DNA of 64,000 nucleotides from Phocoena phocoena (lineage: Eukaryota; Chordata; Mammalia; Artiodactyla; Phocoenidae). Shown piece by piece: positions 12,066 through 23,836 of this stretch (position 1 is the first letter of the stretch; the number at the start of each line of letters is the position of its first letter). The DNA is taken from positions 22,969,668-23,033,667 of the forward strand of contig NC_089234.1 of assembly GCF_963924675.1 (NCBI RefSeq), written 5' to 3'. Under the pieces are notes generated by a model that searched no databases, had not been told where the DNA came from, and worked only from the letters and a program-made list of their open reading frames with translations. The translations under genes were made by a program, and so were the position numbers.

Positions 12066-13519
12066 GATAACTGCATGATGATGAGAATGCCTGATGACAA
12101 TGAGGAAAAGGATAAACAGCCTGTTCTCTTAAATTTGTAAAGAGGTTCTCAGAGATAACTCTGTGTTTTACTTATGCGTGTCGATGGCTCTCCTGTCTGC
12201 CTGATGGTAAACTTCAAGAGTACAAGGTCTTTCCTTCTTAGATATTCATTCTGTGCTTATTGACAGATGAATAGACTGCAGTAACTCACAACTGCTTGTA
12301 TGTATTACAGCAGAAAAGAAAGCAAGCTGCTTTCTGCAAGAGGCCATTTCACTTTCTCCTGCAGGGGACAGATGGGGAAAACACTGCATTTAATTTAGCT
12401 GGCTGCTTCTGATTTCTTTTTCATGGAGGTTTTTTTTTTTTTTTCTTGAGGGAAAAAAATGGTTTTCTTTTATATTTCTTTGATGGATTCATTCTGGTGT
12501 TCTCTTTAAGGTTTTTAAACTTGGGTCTTGGTACAGCAGAATTGCCCTCCAGACTTTTTAAGAAGGCTGACTGATAACATTTGGGAAGAACTATCACTCT
12601 GCGTCTTGACAAAGAAAAGGAATGATTTTTAGTAAATGTGATGGGCCGTGGTCAAAGGATTAAGTTAAAAGAATGTATTTGAGGTACACTTGGCAACATG
12701 CATGATGTATGTTACTACAGCCTTGGTGCCAGGAGTGTGCCTGTAGAACTTAAACTAAAGATGTCTGTCCTCATGTTCACAGATCTGTAAGAAAATAAAA
12801 GCCATAAAAATTGCATCTATAAATGGCATGTAATTTATTTTTATGGCTGTCGCTTCAGAGATACTGATATTCAATAAAGGAAAATTTACTGGATGAATTA
12901 TAATTCTGTTCCTCTGCCTTTATAACATGGACGTGTGAAGAGCTAAAAGGCACATGTTTTGCAGATTTTCTGCATTAGTACCCAGGAGGGACATGGGTTT
13001 CCTGCAGTGTAACAAGTCCATGCCTCAGTACGATGCTTCAGAGCAGTACTTTTACTATAGTAGCTCTTGGTTGATGACTTAAATCACACGCTGAAACAGA
13101 AAATTAAATAACAGAACACCAGCTCTCAAATCTTTAAAGATTTATACATGACAACTTTAGAGTAGGTAACCTTCAATATCACGTAGTTATCAAAGAAACA
13201 GCATTTTTCTCTAATGTCTTCAATAGAATCAAACAGCAACTTCCATTTTACAGGTGAAAAAAAAAGCTGAGGTAATCACTGCAGTCTGTTTTCATAATTT
13301 ATGGGGAATCATAATTGGAAGATCAATTCTCAGTTCCCCTGATCCAGAGTAATTTAAAAATTGGATCCATTATTTTAGAATTCTATGGATTTATTGCCTC
13401 TTATTTTAGTCATTCATTCTTTCCAACAAGTAATTATTGAGATCGTGCTATGTGCAAATTACTTAGCCTTCTAGGGATTTGGATATTTATGTTCTTACCG
13501 ATGATCTAATTCACAAAGC
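12066..13519. other. Unassigned host DNA
   Basis: No gene, RNA or confident repeat family identified. It contains a T12 run near 12,430. Confidence 0.45.
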
Positions 13520-13581
13520 TTATTATTGTTTAATATTTAAATGTTGTGGTTTATTATTGTTTAATATTTAAATGTTGTGGT
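13520..13581 (+). repeat. 31-bp tandem duplication
   Basis: The unit at 13,520-13,550 is repeated exactly at 13,551-13,581. It contains TTTAATATTTAAATGTTGTG. The absence of differences suggests a recent event. Confidence 0.9.
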
Positions 13582-14125
13582 TAAAATAATGTTTGTTGTA
13601 AAAAATTCGAGTGGTACATCATTATAAAATTAAAAATAATAGCCCTTCCCCTATCTCTATTCCCATAATTAATTTTTATTAAAACATTTATATAACGTTT
13701 TATCCTAATGGTATCATATGATACATACTATTTTGCCTACTGCATTTCTTCTCTTAATAGTAAGTGATGGATGTAGATAGGATTCTCTTGCTATTTTTAA
13801 TAGCTGACTAGTGTTTCTTTTTATAATAACTACATGAATTTTACAAGTCCCTTATTGATGGATTTTTTCTTTTTCACATTTTAATGTCTCTAGATTTAAT
13901 CTCCTATGTTTAGTTCCTAGTTCAGGCCAGCATTATTTCAAGATCAGATTACCTCAAATGTGTATGGACTACAGTTTTTCCTGCTGATCTACTGCCCTCT
14001 GAAATCTTACCACCATCCTGCCTGCACATAGCTAACAAGGTCATCATATAGACCCCCAGGCTAATCAATTTCTCCTCACTCACCACTAAGTGAAGTTCAC
14101 ACCCCTAGTGTAAGATTCAGTGCCT
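13582..14125. other. Mostly unassigned; possible old antisense LINE 3' end
   Basis: Positions 13,600-13,920 have the flavour of an old antisense L1 3' end (CCCTTATTGATGGATTTTTT near 13,850). I could not confirm it. Nothing else is seen. Confidence 0.3.
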
Positions 14126-14129
14126 TCTA

Positions 14130-14245
14130 AACTCACACAACTAAATAGAAAAGCAAACAAGCAAACAAATAATCCAATGAAAAAATTGGAAGAGGATCTG
14201 AATAGGTATTTTTTCAAAGAAAACATACAAATGACTAACAGGTGC
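14130..14245 (+). mobile_element. Older L1, left piece (interrupted)
   Basis: ORF2 C-terminal L1 sequence (GGAAGAGGATCTGAATAGG, ACATACAAATGACTAACAGG) stops near 14,245 and appears to continue at about 15,495 with GGTGCTCAACATCACTAG. The two pieces are adjacent in ordinary L1 ORF2. Confidence 0.7.
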
Positions 14246-15490
14246 AATTAATCTATGACAAAGGAGGCAAGACTAGAAAATGGAGGAAAGACAGCCTCTT
14301 CAATAAATTGTGCTGAGAAAACTGTACAGGTACCTGTAAAAAAATGAAATTAGAACATTCTTTAACACCACACACAAAAATAAACTCAAAATGGATTAAA
14401 GACCTAAAAGACTAGATACTGTAAAACTCTTAGAGGAAAACATAGACAGAACATTCTTTGACATAAATCGTAGCAAGATCTTTTTCGATCCATCTCCCAG
14501 AGTAATGGAAATAAAAACAGAAATAAAAAAGTGGGACCTAATTAAACGGAAAAGTTTTTGCACAGCAAAGGAAACCAGAAACAAAATGAAAAGACAACCC
14601 ACAGAATGGGAGAAAATATTTGCAAACAAGGCAAGGGATTAGTTTCCAAAATTTACAAACAGCTCATGCAGCTTAATATCAAAAAAAAAAAAAAAAAACA
14701 CACAATCAAAAAATGGACAGAAGACCTAAAGAGACATTTCTCCAAAGAAGACATACAAATGGCCAAGAGGCACATGAAAAGATTCTCAACATTGCTAATT
14801 ATTAGAGAAATTCAAATCAAAACTACAGTGAGGTATCACCTCACACCAGTCAGAAGGGCCATCATCAAAAAAATCTACAAACAATAAATGCTGGAGGGAG
14901 CGTGGAGAAAAGGGAACCCTCTTGCATTGTTGGTGGGAATGTAAAATTGGTACAGCCACTATGGAGAACAGTATGGAGGTTCCTTAAAAAACTGAAAATA
15001 GAGCTACTGTATGATTGAGCAATACCACTCTTGGGCATATATCCTGAGAAAAACATGGTCCGAAAGGATACATGCACCCTAATGTTCAGTGCAGCACTGT
15101 TTACAATGGTCAAGACATGGAAGCAACCTAAATGTTCATTGACAGATGAATGGATAAAGAAAATGTAGTACATGTATACAATAGAATATTACTCAGCCAT
15201 TAAAAAGAATGAAATAATGGCATTTGCAGCAATATGGATGGACTGGAGATTATCATACTAAGTGAAGTAAGTCAGACAAAGATAAGTACCATATGATATC
15301 GCTTATATGTAGAATCTAAAAAAAAAAAAAGGATACAAATGAACTTATTTACAAAACAGAAACAGACTCACAGACTTAAGAGAATGAACTTATGGTTAAC
15401 AGTGGGGAAGGGGGGGGAGAGGGATAGACTGGGAGTTTGGGATTGACGTGTATACACTGCTATATTTAAAACAAAATGCCTTTCCATGAA
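14246..15490 (+). mobile_element. L1 fragment inserted in an older L1
   Basis: L1 ORF2 C-terminal region from AATTAATCTATGACAAAGGA to an incomplete 3' UTR that stops near CACTGCTATATTTAAAACA (about 15,475). It is less diverged than the flanking L1. Reading pieces such as 14,558-14,887 are in the L1 frame, with an A17 run at 14,682-14,698. The usual 3' UTR end and poly(A) are missing, and I found no target-site duplication. Insertion followed by deletion, or recombination between L1s, are both possible. Confidence 0.75.
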
Positions 15491-16175
15491 GAAAAAATAA
15501 GGTGCTCAACATCACTAGTTATTAGGGAAATGCAAATAAAACCACAATGAGATATTACCACATACCTGTTAGAATGGCTGTTTTCAAAATGACAAAAAAT
15601 AATAAGTGTTGCCAAGGATGTGGAGAAAAGGGAATATTGCTGCACTGTTGGTGGGAATATAAAATGGTACAGCCACTATGGAAAACAGTATGGAGGTTCC
15701 AAAAAAAATTAAATAATAGAGGTACCATATGGTCCAGTAGTTCCACTTGTGGGTATTTATGTAAAGGAAATAAAATCACTATCTCAAGAAGATATCTTCA
15801 CCCCCATGTCTATGGCAGCATTATTTACTATAGCCACGACAGAAACAAACTTAAGTGTCCATCAACAGATGAATGGATAAAGACAATGTGAATATATATA
15901 AATATCACTCAGCCAGAAAAAAGAAGGAAATACCGCTATTTGCAACAACATGGATAGGCCTTGAGGACATTATGCTAAGTGAAATAAGTCAGGGAGAGAA
16001 AGACAAATACCATAGGATCTCATATGTAGAATCTAAACAAATAAAAAAACGTATAGGTACAGAGAACAGACTGGCAGTTGCCAGAAACAGGGGACAGGGA
16101 ATGGGCAAGATGTGAAAAAGTACTCAAAAGGTACAAATTTCTAGTTATAAGATAAATAAGTCCTTAAAAAAAAAA
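15491..16175 (+). mobile_element. Older L1, right piece
   Basis: This continues the older L1 from GGTGCTCAACATCACTAGTT through the ORF2 end (a reading piece at 15,547-15,891 contains [19 protein letters not shown], a degenerate form of the L1 C-terminal cysteine motif) into a short 3' UTR ending in an A10 run at 16,166-16,175. Confidence 0.8.
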
Positions 16176-16635
16176 GATTTTTGTCTTCTGAAAACTATCA
16201 ATTTGATGTCTCATCACTCACCCTCATAAGAACATTCTACATTTTATTCAAACTAAATTCTATCCCCACCTTTAAAAACATTTTAATTTTTCTCCCAAAA
16301 TTCTTCTCTTGAACACTCTCTTCTGTCTCTGAAATCTTTACTGTCTGTCAAACTACAGTTCAAATTATAGACCCTTCGGAATTCTTTCTTCCTCTACCTC
16401 ACATTTTGTACCAAAAAAGCAAGGACTCAGTCTTTATCTTTCCGGCCTATCTGGAAAACTGTTTGGTACCACATAGTCTCTGTCTACTGCCTAGGAACAT
16501 GAAATTTAGTAGAGGAGGACAGCAATATTGCACATAACTGTAATTCAACACTCAGAATGTCACGTGTTTCACGTATCTCCCATCAACTTTTTAGTGCCAC
16601 CTCCTGCCATATGCTTGTGCATGTATTAAACATTA
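16176..16635. other. Unassigned host DNA
   Basis: CT-rich on the + strand. No gene or repeat family recognised. Confidence 0.4.
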
Positions 16636-16637
16636 TA

Positions 16638-16865
16638 GTGATAACAATTAAAATTTACTGAATGCTTATTACATGTACTAGACATCACATCCAATATGTA
16701 AAGTAACCATCTTATTTAATCCTCCCAACAAGCACACAGGATAGGTACTATCAGTATTCTTAACTTACAAATGAGAAAACAGCCTGAGAAGGTTCAGCTA
16801 CAAAGTCATTGAGCTACTTCTTAGTAAAACCAGAATTTGAAGCCAGGTTGTCAGAATTTCTACGC
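16638..16865 (-). mobile_element. MIR SINE relic
   Basis: The + strand shows the reverse complement of MIR: GAATGCTTATTACATGTACT, TTATTTAATCCTCCCAACAA, GATAGGTACTATCAGTATTC, ACAAATGAGAAAACAGCCTG, then a degenerate gene-box end at CCAGAATTTGAAGCCAGG. Confidence 0.85.
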
Positions 16866-17433
16866 TTTATTATATTTCTTTCCTTAAAATCTGTAAATTG
16901 AATCAACAAAATAGTCTTTGGCAGAATTAAATTGGTAGTTTATGACCTTAGGTTCATGACACAAAATGTATGGAAACTCCTTTAAAGGCAAGCAACTGGA
17001 AAATATTAGCCTTTACAGACTGATGATTAACCAATAATGACATGCCTTTGCTTAATAGCTAATTAGAAGAATTATATCTTTAAAAGATCAGTTAAATTGC
17101 CAACTAATTCGATTAGAAAGCATTTCCTTCTAGGCCTCAACGATCTAGATAGCTTGTCATTTTTTTCCTGCTGCCCCATTCATTCTAGATCTAAAAGAGC
17201 ATTCTTCTTCATTGAAGGATATTGACAAATGGGTAATTCATCTTTGCTCGAAGCAAATTATGTTTCATGTCCTTCTGGAAAATGAAATCATTAGGGCAAA
17301 TTCTGCCTGGATTTACTCTTTCTAAGGAAACCTTACATTTGTCAAAATGAATGACCATTTTTAATGAAATATTTACTTTGATATGGATTATAGTAACTTC
17401 CTCATTTGTCTCTCTGCCAGCAGTTTCATCATC

Positions 17434-17886
17434 TGTATTAGTTGTCTGTGGCTGCTGTAACAAATTACCACAAACTAAGGCTTAAAAACCCCCAAATTTA
17501 TTTCCTTACAGTTCTTTAGGTTAAAGTCCAACATCCATCTCACTGGGCTAAATTCAAGGTTTCAGGAGGGCTGCTTCCTTTCTGGAGGCTCCAGCAAAGA
17601 ATCTCTTTCCTTGCCTTTTCAACTATGTAGAGGGCATGTGCATTCCTTGTCTCATGGCTCTCTGGCTCCTTCTTAAACTCCAGCAACAATAAGTTGAATG
17701 CTTTTCACATCACATTACTCTTATATCCTCTTTTTCCCACCTGGATAGTCCAGAATAATTTCCCCATTTCAAGGTCCTTAACGTAACAACATCTGCAAAG
17801 TTGCTTTTGCCATGTAAGGTAACATAGTCACAGGTTCAGGGGACTAGGATGTGGATATCTTTGGCCATTATTCTGCCCACCATACT
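17434..17886 (-). repeat. Ancient LTR-like repeat (MLT/ERVL-class resemblance)
   Basis: It begins TGTATTAGTTGTCTGTGGCT and ends CTGCCCACCATACT. Within it are GCTGTAACAAATTACCACAA, TTTATTTCCTTACAGTTCTT and TTCAGGAGGGCTGCTTCC. The same architecture occurs at 50,648-51,103, so this is a dispersed family. I read it as an old LTR in reverse orientation. The exact family name is not certain. Confidence 0.6.
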
Positions 17887-17889
17887 ACC

Positions 17890-18215
17890 CCTTATTCCCA
17901 TTCATTCTCCAAACCATTATCAGAGTAAACTTTCTCAAATGCGTATATGAATATTCATGTCTCTGTGAAAAATTCTTTAATAGCTCACTTTTGTACACAT
18001 GACAAACAAGGTACTTCAAAATTTGGCTTTTGTTTACTAGGTCATTCTCACACTTACCTATTTTGCTTCCACTTTTATTCTATTCTACTACTGAACTTCT
18101 CATAAGCTGCTTCCTTTACCAAGCATTCCCTCCTCTTGTGACCAACTCAAAAGTCCGTATTCTTTCTTCAATTCTTAGTCCAAGGCTTACCTTTTCCATA
18201 AATCTTTCTCCGACT
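17890..18215 (+). mobile_element. L2 LINE 3' fragment
   Basis: AATAGCTCACTTTTGTACAC, CAAGGTACTTCAAAATTTGG, CAAGCATTCCCTCCTCTTGTG and CCATAAATCTTTCTCCGACT follow the order of the L2 3' end in sense orientation. Strongly diverged. Confidence 0.6.
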
Positions 18216-19435
18216 CTTCCCAGGGAGTTTTTAGGAGCACCAATAAAAGGTTTCTCCTGCTGTTCAGGTGTTAGGGAATGCTGATGGCTGAGTCACAGCT
18301 GGTTTGGGGAGGATATATTCAAAGACCTACCCGGAAGACATAATTTTATTCTGTGCCTGATGATTAGCTGTTAATATAAGAGGGATCTTTACAGACAAAT
18401 ACAGCCACTGATCAGAGGTAGGAAGGTCATCTGGAGTTACCTACTCCTGTTCCTGTCTTGATGCTACTGGTTCAGGACCTATTCAAAGAAGTCCATCTTT
18501 CATTCACAAGACAACTTACTACAGCACTGGGGATAGAATTCAGAATTGAGGACTGGGTATGTGTATGTGGTAACAGAACTCTAACCTCCTGTCCTTTGTT
18601 CCACTTTTCCTATGGGCCTGGGATCTCTTCTCTTTGGACCCTTGAATACTAAGGATAGTTGCCTTATTGCCTTCAGTCTGGATGTTTCCCTTTCTTAAAC
18701 TTCAAAGTGAAGGGATGGTTAGACTCCATTTTCTGGAAGGTAGAGTCATTTGCCTACATTCCTATGGTCAGTTATTCTCACTGCTCTCCAACAGGCTCAC
18801 AACATCAAGATTACTAGCCATGGCTAGGGCTGGAGGTTATTTTGTGTTTTTCAAATAATCAAGGCAAATTTTTGGAAACAATCTGGCTATAGCAAAAAAC
18901 ACAAAGCAACAACAAAACAGCACAAATCGCAATCTTTTTAGGGCCTCTCAGTATGATACCATAAATTGGTTCATCAACAACTCGTAGATTGTGAGTTCCT
19001 TTAGGTAATATAACTTGTTTTCTTTGTTAGAAATCTTTAGACTCTAGCAACGTATCTAAAACAAAGAATGAGACCAGGAAAAAAAAAGAGGTACAAATAT
19101 AAATGACTTATTTAGAAACAAGTAATTAAGTAATGGACAGAGACCACAATTCTCTCCCTAGATGATCTTTAACATTTCTATTTTTAAGGGTCTATCCTAT
19201 GACAGCCTTTAACTTGTAATACATAGCCACCTTGAATGAGAACTATCCTGATTTGTTTAATCCCACCACTTGCAGCAGATTTGTAATATAGCTGACTAAA
19301 AATTAAAGTAGTATCTCAGTCCAAGTAGACTGGTAGGGAAATATGGATGTATTATATATAAAGGTTTACTTAGAAAGAAAAAGGCAAAAAAGAGCCAACG
19401 TAATCCTAATGAAGAAAAATAAGGTAAAATGATTT
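18216..19435. other. Unassigned host DNA
   Basis: Short open frames at 18,458-18,652 and 18,667-18,858 have no recognisable domains, and I do not treat them as genes. No repeat family recognised. Confidence 0.4.
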
Positions 19436-19439
19436 GTTC

Positions 19440-19890
19440 TATTGGATAACAAGACTATTATAAATTTATCAGTATCAAGATAGCCTGTTACCACAGGTAT
19501 AGACAGATAGAGCACACGTACATAGAAACTTGACATATTTTAGGATATCACTAAGGATAAGTGAGAAAGAGATTATCTATTCACAAATGATTTTGCAACA
19601 CTTGGCTATCCTAATGAGAAAAGACACTGGGCCCCTACTTCACAGCATACATAAAATTTATTACCACGTGAGTCAAATGCTTAAAGATAAAAGGTAAACA
19701 ATAAAACTTGTAATGTAAAAGATGAGATGTCTCTATGAACCTGGAGTATGGAAGGAATTCTTATCCAAGGCATATACACACACACAATGACTAACCAAAA
19801 AAGGAAAGATCAATGCATTATAACATATTAAGAATTTGAGAGAACGCAGGCAACCACAGAGCCCATCCTACAGCCTCACTTAGGGAGAGA
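19440..19890 (+). mobile_element. Ancient L1 ORF2 fragment
   Basis: Degenerate but ordered L1 ORF2 C-terminal words, for example GACACTGGGCCCCTACTTCAC, GTCAAATGCTTAAAGATAAA and GGAAGGAATTCTTATCC. Much older than the L1 that follows. Confidence 0.5.
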
Positions 19891-20705
19891 ACAAAGCCAG
19901 CATTCTTCTTAGGGCAACATGGAATATTTCCTATGATAGACCATATATTAGGTCACAAAACATTTCTTAGCAAATTCAAGAGGATTGAAACTATACAAAG
20001 TGTCTTCGCTGACTACAGTGATATGAAGCTAGAAATCAATATCAGGATGAACACTGGAAAATGTATGAATACACGGAAATTGAACTCTCCTCATCAACCA
20101 ATGGATCAGAGAAGAAATTAAAAGGGAAATGAAGTATCTTGAGAAAAACAAAAAAGGAAAAGCAGCATAGCAAAACTGATGGGATGTAGCAAAAGTGTAA
20201 CTAAGAGAGAAGTTCATAGCAATAAACACCTACATCAAGAAACAAGACAGATTTCAAACAACCTAACTCTGACTTAAGAAACTAAAACAAAAACAAAAAC
20301 TGAGCCCAAAGTAAGGAGAAGGAAGAAAATAATAAAGATTAGAGCACAAGTGAAATAGAGAACAGGAAAACAATATAAAAAGATGAACAAAACTAAGAGT
20401 ATGGTCTTCAAAGAAATAAACATAGTTGACAAATGTTTAGCCAGACTAAACAAGGAAAAAAGAGAGAGGACCCAAATCAACAACATTATAATGAAAAAGG
20501 AGACATTTCAACTGATACCATAGACATACAAAGGCTAATAAGAAGCTACTATAAACAATACACCAACAAACTGGACAACCTAGAAGAAACGTAAAAATTC
20601 TCAGAAATATTCAACATTTCAAAACTGAATCAGGAAGAGATACAAAATCTGAACAGGCCAATTACTAGCAAGGAGATTGAATCAGTAATCAAAAATCTCC
20701 CACCA

Positions 20706-20915
20706 GGGCTTCCCTGGTGGCGCAGTGGTTGAGAGTCCGCCTGCCGATGCAGGGGACACAGGTTCGTGCCCCGGTCCAGGAAGATCCCACATGCTGCGGA
20801 GCGGCTGGGCCCGTGAGCCATGGCCGCTGAGCTTGTGCATCTGGAGCCTGTGCTCCGCAACGGGAGAGGCCACAACAGGGAGAGGCCCGAGTACCGCAAA
20901 AAAAAAAAAAAAAAA
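20706..20915 (+). mobile_element. CHR-type cetacean SINE (copy 2)
   Basis: A complete short-form CHR SINE begins GGGCTTCCCTGGTGGCGCAG and ends in about 18 A. Target duplications are AAAAATCTCCCACCA at 20,691-20,705 and AAAAAACTCCCACCA at 20,911-20,925 (one mismatch). It sits in L1 ORF2, so it is younger than that L1. A B-box-like GGTTCGTGCCC is present. Confidence 0.95.
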
Positions 20916-21837
20916 ACTCCCACCAAAGAAAAGCCCAGGACCAAGTGGCTTCACCATTTATTTTACAAAATATTAAAAGAATTAATGTCAATCCTTCTCA
21001 AACTCTTCCAAAACATCCGAAGAGAATACTCCCAAACTCATTTTACAAGGTCAGCATTACCCTGATACCAAAGCAAGAAAAGGACACTACCAGAAAAGAA
21101 AACTACAGGCTAGTATCCTTGATGAAGATAGATGTAAAAATTATCGATAAAATACTATCAAACCAAATTCAGCAGCACATAAAAAAAAATACACAAGTGG
21201 AACTACATCAACCTGAAAAGGTTCTGTACGGCAGAAGAAATAATCAACAAAATGAAAGGACAAACTACAGAATGGGAAAAAATATTTACAAATCATACCT
21301 CATAAGAAGTTAATATCTAAAACATATAAAGAACTCACACAAATCAATAGCAAAAAACACAAATAATCCAACTGAAAAATGGGCAAAGGATCTGAATAGA
21401 CATTTTTCCAGAGAAGATATATGAATAGCCAATAGGTATATGGAAAGTTGCTCAACATTACTAGTCATAGGGGAAATGCAAATCAAAATCACAATGAGAT
21501 ATCACCTCATACATGTTGACATGGCTAGCATCAAAAAGACAATAGGTGGCAGACAAGTGTTGGCAAGGATGTGGAGAAAAAGGAACCCCTGTGCACCACT
21601 GGTGGGATTGTCTGCCAGCACAGCCACTATGGACAACAGTATAGAGGTTTCTCAAAAAATTAAAAATAGAACAATCATAGGATCCAGCAATTCCACCTCT
21701 GGGAATATATCCAAACTACATGAAAACACTATGTCAAAGGGATATCTGCACCCTCATGTTCATAGTAATATTATTTACAACAACCAAGACATGGATACAA
21801 CCTAAGTGTTCACCAACAGATGAACAGATAAAGAAGT

Positions 21838-21892
21838 TACATACATACATATACATACACACACACACCACCCCCACATACACATACGCACA
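21838..21892 (+). repeat. CA/TACA-rich microsatellite in L1
   Basis: Degenerate ACATACATACATATACATAC then ACACACACACACCACC, within the L1 3' region. Confidence 0.8.
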
Positions 21893-22435
21893 GTGGAATA
21901 TTAATCAGCCATTGAGAAGGAGAAAATCCTGCCATTTGTGACAGCACGGATGGACTTTGAGGGCACTATGCTAAGTGAAATAAGTCAGACAGAAAATGAT
22001 AAATACCGCATCATCTTACTTGTATGTGGAACCTAAAACAAGTAAATTAACTCATAAAAAAGAGATCATACCTGTGGTTACCAGAGGCCAGGGGTGGGGG
22101 AAGGGGAAATTGAATGAACTTGGTCAAAAGTAAAAACTTTCAATTATAAGATAAATAAAGACTAGGGACATAATGTACAATATGATGACTATAGTTAACA
22201 TTGCTATATGGTATGTATGAAAGTTATTAAGATCAAAAATCCTAAGAGTTCTCATTGAAAAGAAAAATTATTTTTTCTTTTTTTGTGTTTATATGAGATA
22301 AAGGATATTAACTAAACTTGTGTTACCATTTCATGGTATATGTAAGTCAAATCATTATGCTGTACACCTTAAACTTATACAGTGAGACTTGTCAATTATA
22401 TCTCAATAAAACTGGACAAAACATTTCTGTACATC

Positions 22436-22562
22436 AAAAAAAAAAGTGAAAAGAAGCAACAAACTGGGAGTGCAAAGATTTGGAACTCAGAATAAATAAA
22501 GAACTCCCATAAATTCATAAGAAAAGGACATCCTATCCAATAGAAAAAGATGGCAAATATCT
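22436..22562 (+). mobile_element. Ancient L1 fragment
   Basis: AAGTGAAAAGAAGCAACAAAC, AATAAATAAAGAACTCCC and TATCCAATAGAAAAAGATGG correspond to L1 ORF2 C-terminal text in diverged form. It probably belongs with 22,985-23,700. Confidence 0.5.
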
Positions 22563-22984
22563 ATCAGTCACAGCTTCAATAATACTGTATAACAAACAGG
22601 TGTCAGATCACAATGGCATACAAGAATAACTTTATTTCTCACTCTCATCTCTGGGTTAGCTGGGCCAACTCTGCACTATGTGTTTCATTCTAGGGCTCAA
22701 GCCGGTAAACGATAAACAATGGCTACTTGCAGTTTTTATCTCATGGCATGGCTGAATGCTCAAGTGGATCAGCTCAAACACAAAAGCATATTTCAAGTTG
22801 TTAGTCACATTACTTTCATTCATATCCCATTGGTCAAAACAAAACACTGACCAAGCCCACAGTCAAGAGAGAGAATAAAACACAGTCCATCCACCAAGAG
22901 GCTATATACATCTAACAAGGACATCTATAACGTTATTACAGGGGAGTGAAAAACTGAAGCAAAAACCAATCAGCTACACACAAG
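22563..22984. repeat. Unclassified old interspersed repeat
   Basis: The sequence ACTGTATAACAAACAGGTGT ... CAAGAATAACTTTATTTCTCA ... GGGTTAGCTGGGCCAACTC resembles a common mammalian element, and it separates two pieces of ancient L1. The family was not determined. Confidence 0.35.
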
Positions 22985-23700
22985 AACCGGACTTTTACAA
23001 AATAACAAATCAAATGAGGAAATACATGAAAAGTTGCTCAAAACAATTAGCAACATGAAAAAGTGAATTCAAAATCAAAATAAGATAGAAACTTACATCT
23101 ATCAACTTGGTACAAAATGAAAAGTTAAACAGCAAGTGCCGGCAAGGATGAAGAACAATGGAAGCTTTTGGACCTTGCTGCTCAGGGTGTAAAGTTTCTC
23201 AGTCTTGGGAAAATAATTTGGCATTATCTACCAAAAGTTGAGGCTGCACATATTCTACATTCCCACAGTAATACTTCTGGGTGTATATGCTGGAAAAAAT
23301 GTATCTCTGGAAACATATACTATAAGAAATGTTACCGTACTTGTGTTTATATTATACATACACACAAGCACAGCAAAACAAAAATACTGGGAACACACTA
23401 GGCGTTCATCATGGAAAAGTAGATGAACAGATAAACATACTATGGCAAATTAATATAAAATTCTATTCAGGAAGTGAAAATGGAGAACTGCTTCTTCACA
23501 TATCAGCATGGGTGTAACTCAATATAATACTGAGTAATAAAGTGATAAAGTAACATCTAAAGTTAAAAACATAGAAAAGTAAAGAATCTATCATTCAGGA
23601 ATATATAAAGTGAAATATTACACATATACATATCTTATACAGAGAGTAAAATGTAATAAGATGTTTATATCATATTGAACACACATAACTACTCTTACAC
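22985..23700 (+). mobile_element. Ancient L1 (L1ME-like) 3' region
   Basis: GGCAAGGATGAAGAACAATGG, GAAAATAATTTGGCATTATC and TACCAAAAGTTGAGGCTGCA follow the order of the 3' ORF2/UTR of old L1M/L1ME elements. Reading pieces are short and shifted. Confidence 0.6.
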
Positions 23701-23812
23701 TACCAAATAAGAAACACAAAAATCAAGTGGGAGCTGAAACAAAATCAGGGAGAAGCACATGGTGGATGTGTTGCTGATGTTTATTTTCATTAAGTGAGGG
23801 GATATATGCTTA

Positions 23813-23836
23813 TCATTATTATTATTATTATTAATA
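23813..23836 (+). repeat. (ATT)n microsatellite
   Basis: Seven to eight ATT units, TCATTATTATTATTATTATT and following bases. Confidence 0.9.

Larger units (their letters stand above)
19893..22435 (+). mobile_element. L1 LINE with internal deletion and CHR SINE insertion
   Basis: It starts in the ORF2 endonuclease region (AGCATTCTTCTTAGGGCAAC) and runs through the RT region. A CHR SINE interrupts it at 20,706-20,915. At about 21,181-21,197 the RT text (AATTCAGCAGCACATAAAAA) changes directly to the C-terminal domain (GTGGAACTACATCAACCTGA), so about 1.2-1.5 kb containing the RT active site is missing. It ends with a 3' UTR (CTCAATAAAACTGG near 22,400) and an A10 tail. It is inactive. Confidence 0.88.

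Noticed and set aside
11654..12100. 148-codon minus-strand open frame
   Set aside because: Made of the reverse complement of a CHR SINE and a GT/GA-rich tract; no protein similarity seen.
20630..20991. Several overlapping 80-104-codon frames
   Set aside because: All are frames through the GC-rich CHR SINE; the same strings recur at 44.1 kb, as expected for a repeat.
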